DNA from: Ancylostoma caninum
Lineage: Eukaryota; Nematoda; Chromadorea; Rhabditida; Ancylostomatidae
Length of the DNA: 64,000 nt
Reading direction: 5' to 3'
Assembly (NCBI GenBank): GCA_037903475.1
Contig: JBAJFG010000348.1
Span: 823,501 to 887,500 of the forward strand
Below, piece by piece: positions 61,016 through 64,000 of the stretch. The notes beneath the pieces were generated by a model. It saw only the letters and a list, made by a program, of their open reading frames with translations, did no database searches and was not told the origin of the DNA. The stretch's first letter is position 1. Every line of letters starts with the position of its first letter. Position numbers and translations under genes: made by a program.

Positions 61016-64000
61016 TCATTGAACTATCCCATGAAAAAATAACATTTCTTCCAAATCGACCCATATTTTTGGGAAGGATCTGCCTTATGATCTTGTGTGG
61101 AACTTCAAAAACTATATAATCATCACCACTCAGAATAATGAGGAAATAACCTTGGAACACTTGAGTTTTTCTTTACAGGAAGTTCCAAGAACCTCTTCAG
61201 AGACTGCTCCTCTTTTCTGTTACCATCACGTCGAAGGTTAGCACTGCTCCTTGGCACTTTGAATCTAATGAATGAACAAATCACAAAATCTCGCGGGCCT
61301 CAGGTGCTGTCTCCCGACCACGATTGATATTTGAAAAAAATGAAGAAAGAATATTTGAAAATCCTTTTTCTTCTACACCCATGTGAGAGTTGTCCTCTCT
61401 GTAGTTTATTGGCCAGCTTTTTTTATTTTAAATCCATTAACTAATGATACGCCCACTTTTCTCAAAGAGACAACGTAAGAACGTAGTTTTCTCCAAGATT
61501 GGTTGACGAGATGACTCATAGACGGAAGATCTGCAAACCTTCCTCAGTCATAATAAACCTTTTTTGAAAAGCTTGCACAATATGTACAGACGTGGTAATT
61601 CCTAATTATTCATTTTCTCCTATTATCCTAACCGGATATGAAAAAAGTTGGTGTTTAAAATTTCTTGGCTCTCATTATCCAATTAAAACATTCTGATTTT
61701 TCAATATTTTGTCCTCAGTGTCCTCGTCTTTTTGCTCGTTTGAATCTCTGTTGAGAATGTTCTCACCTTCCGAAGGAGAAAAGAAGAAAATCTGCAATGC
61801 ATTGGAGAATTCTTTGCTTCCGGTTCACTTTTTTTCTGAGCAGTTATACACATAATTCAAAAAGTAGATAAATATCCAAATGAATAAAAAAACCAAGTGA
61901 ATAATCAGCTTTATGAGCAATCAGGAGAAGTAATGGCTGCTGAGCTGATCATGTTTGCACAACACATCCAAACATAAAGTGAATTGTTGTTCCTCCTCGG
62001 ACACCGTCAGCCGGATATACGTACTAAATCCCATCGATAAGAACATTCATCTGCGCCATGACTCGATAAGGATGGAGGTGACCAAATGTTTGTAGTTGGC
62101 GGTCGTAAATCGACGGAAGTGCCGCACCTGCGGTTGTTGCGAATAAAGACATGCAGGCGTCGTAAACGCCGCCGAATCCGTGTGATAATGAAGCGAAGCG
62201 CAAGGACGACGTGCACCAGATAATTGCTCGTGTTGTACGTCTTGTCAGCACTGTGGCGGATCTGCATCGTAATAGCAACCAGCTGTCATCGCATTTGTGC
62301 ATAAACCGGAAATTCAGCGAAAAATATTAGATGTGTTGAAAAACAAAGAAGAAACGCCCCTGCAATGCAGTTATTCTCCTGCCAGAGTTTCATTTTATTT
62401 TTTTAGACGTTACTAGAACGAACATCAGAACTGACTAGTACAATCAAATCTGAACGGGTAAAACCGAAAAAAAAAACTGAATTTGAACAATAACACCTAT
62501 ACGTGAGGTGGTCAATGAAATTTTTCATCGTTGAACAGAAAAATATAAATTTTGACCATCTATGCACCAAAAACAAAATAATAAATCGAGAAAGGTCTTC
62601 GTTTGATCATGATTTGAAGAAAAACATGATCCTAGGAAAACGTTGGCTGTAATCATCTAACGTTGTGCCTGGAAAAATAGTGCGAGTCCTACGACTTCAT
62701 AAAACCACTGAGGCCAGGCGTCAAATTGTTCTGGAATTAGCCTTCGGCAAAAATTACAAATCAATGAATTTAAGTGAAACAAAATTGCTGAATAGGGGGT
62801 TTGAAGTATGTATATACGTGAAACAAAATTCGAAAATGCTGGATACGGGGTTTGAAGTTTACAGTGCAATAACGCATGGATGAATTATTCGCTTGTTGAA
62901 TCACATAAATGTTTCCTTATATGAAAATTCGATTATGCTTATTCACAGGACACAGATGAAGTACCAGGGCACAAGCACAAAGCTACCCTTCGAAATCGAG
63001 TTAAGAGCATCTGCATTTTGTGGAAGTCACAGTGAAAAAGTTTAAAGGAAGATGTTCAGTGTAAACTTTCGCGAATTTTTATGAAAAGTACCATCAAGTT
63101 GTGGTGAACGTTTACGTGGAAAAGCCAACGACAATGTGGAAGAAAGCCATCGGAACCAACAAAGAGGTTATAAAAGGGGACAAGAGAAACGTAATGAAGA
63201 GGTCATTAAAGGGGACAAGAAGAACGTTTTTCTGGAAAAAAAAGTAGACTTACTGTTTATTGAATACTCGAGTTACTAGATTAGCTTTTATTCTAAGAAC
63301 AGGCCCGGTGTACAGCCATAATTATGAAAATTTTTCTAACGTCGAGAAGCATTCATAGGTAAGACATTCAAAAGAAAAATGATTCCGATTTCTTCCCACT
63401 TTTCCCAATCTCAAACCTGCTTACAATCCTGGAGTTTCTAGAAAGAATACACTGAATCCCTCTGATTCTGTGCATCTTCACCATGCTAAGTGTGACTTCA
63501 GTGATGACCTACGAGCTCAGTAAATATAACATTGAAAGAAGCCTAATATCCCTCCCATCTTTCGCCTAGACAATTTCACTTTTCCGCTTTGCCGATTCTT
63601 TTATTTCGACTAATTTCCATCGCTGTTCTGATAGCGCAGATGAACTCAGTATATTAAGCAAGCAATTAAGTAAGTTAACACTATATCGACTAAGAGTCCT
63701 TAATAAAGGCGAACAAGTCCCCCAATAATCTTCTTAGCGCCAATGCTTAAGGCATTCCATGAAATGCGCGAATCATTCGAGTAGATGAGACGCGAGGCCG
63801 TGTGCCCTTGTCTCGTCATGTCTTCGTGTCTCAGTCGCAGTCACGCTCTTTCACGCCAATTATCTGCAATGAGTCCAGTGCTGATTGGTCTAAGCGAAAA
63901 AGGGCGTGGCTACCGTAACGCGCTCGCCCCGGCGACTGAGACTGAGCGAGCGTTCTTGCGGCCTTCACCCTCTCCGTGTCGGTGTCAATCCCAACGAGAT
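61016..64000. other. unassigned stretch to window end
   Basis: No recognised gene. A minus frame at 62,024-62,302 (HGFGGVYDACMSLFATTAGA, YDRQLQTFGHLHPYR) has protein-like composition but I cannot name it. A roughly 54-bp direct duplication (GTGAAACAAAATT...GGGGTTTGAAG) lies at 62,770-62,865, and a GGACAAGA.AACGT duplication at 63,175-63,230. GC-rich sequence with ATTGG and GGGCGTGGC words at 63,880-63,960 may be promoter-proximal. Confidence 0.35.

Noticed and set aside
1..64000. CRISPR arrays, rRNA genes, bacterial-type operons, viral genomes
   Set aside because: No regularly spaced identical repeats with unique spacers, no rRNA signature, and no clustered intact prokaryotic or viral frames were seen.

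Overview
The window is eukaryotic, repeat-rich DNA that looks like a parasitic nematode of the strongylid/hookworm type. That assignment is an inference. It rests on nematode-style gene structure (introns of 62-92 nt with TTTCAG-like acceptors), on RTE- and CR1-clade non-LTR retrotransposons, mariner, hAT-like and PIF/Harbinger elements, and on a secreted S1 peptidase of the kind common in these worms. There is no bacterial operon, CRISPR array, rRNA or convincing intact tRNA.

I can support one complete host gene. It is a secreted chymotrypsin-fold (S1A) serine peptidase zymogen on the minus strand, with ten exons between 33,562 (start) and 12,435 (stop). The exon phases fit exactly and give 392 residues: signal peptide, acidic propeptide, a Lys|Val-Met-Gly-Gly activation site, and catalytic His136, Asp231 and Ser329. 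Its four short introns are 62-92 nt. The five long ones (about 1.0-7.7 kb) each hold recognisable mobile elements.

Layout. 1-12.4 kb: a TIR element, degenerate tandem repeats, a foldback element with an exact 8-bp target duplication, a hAT-like non-autonomous element, nested inverted-repeat elements and a copy of a composite repeat. 12.4-33.6 kb: the peptidase gene; its introns carry RTE remnants, a long TTAA-flanked hairpin, mariner-derived elements and further composite-repeat copies, one with an array of about 60-bp units. 33.6-41 kb: MITE remnants, a second hAT-like element and a 5'-truncated CR1 with two stops. 41-47.2 kb: a PIF/Harbinger-type element with a broken transposase and a nested GC-rich MITE. 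48.7-55.6 kb: another composite-repeat copy hosting a nearly intact CR1 element that is flanked by about 0.7-kb direct repeats. 56.4-57.4 kb: a decayed RTE. 57.4-64 kb: mostly unassigned.

The strongest observations for follow-up are the roughly 700-bp target-site duplication around the young CR1 element, the multi-copy composite repeat with an internal minisatellite, the foldback element, and the correlation between long introns and mobile elements in the peptidase gene.
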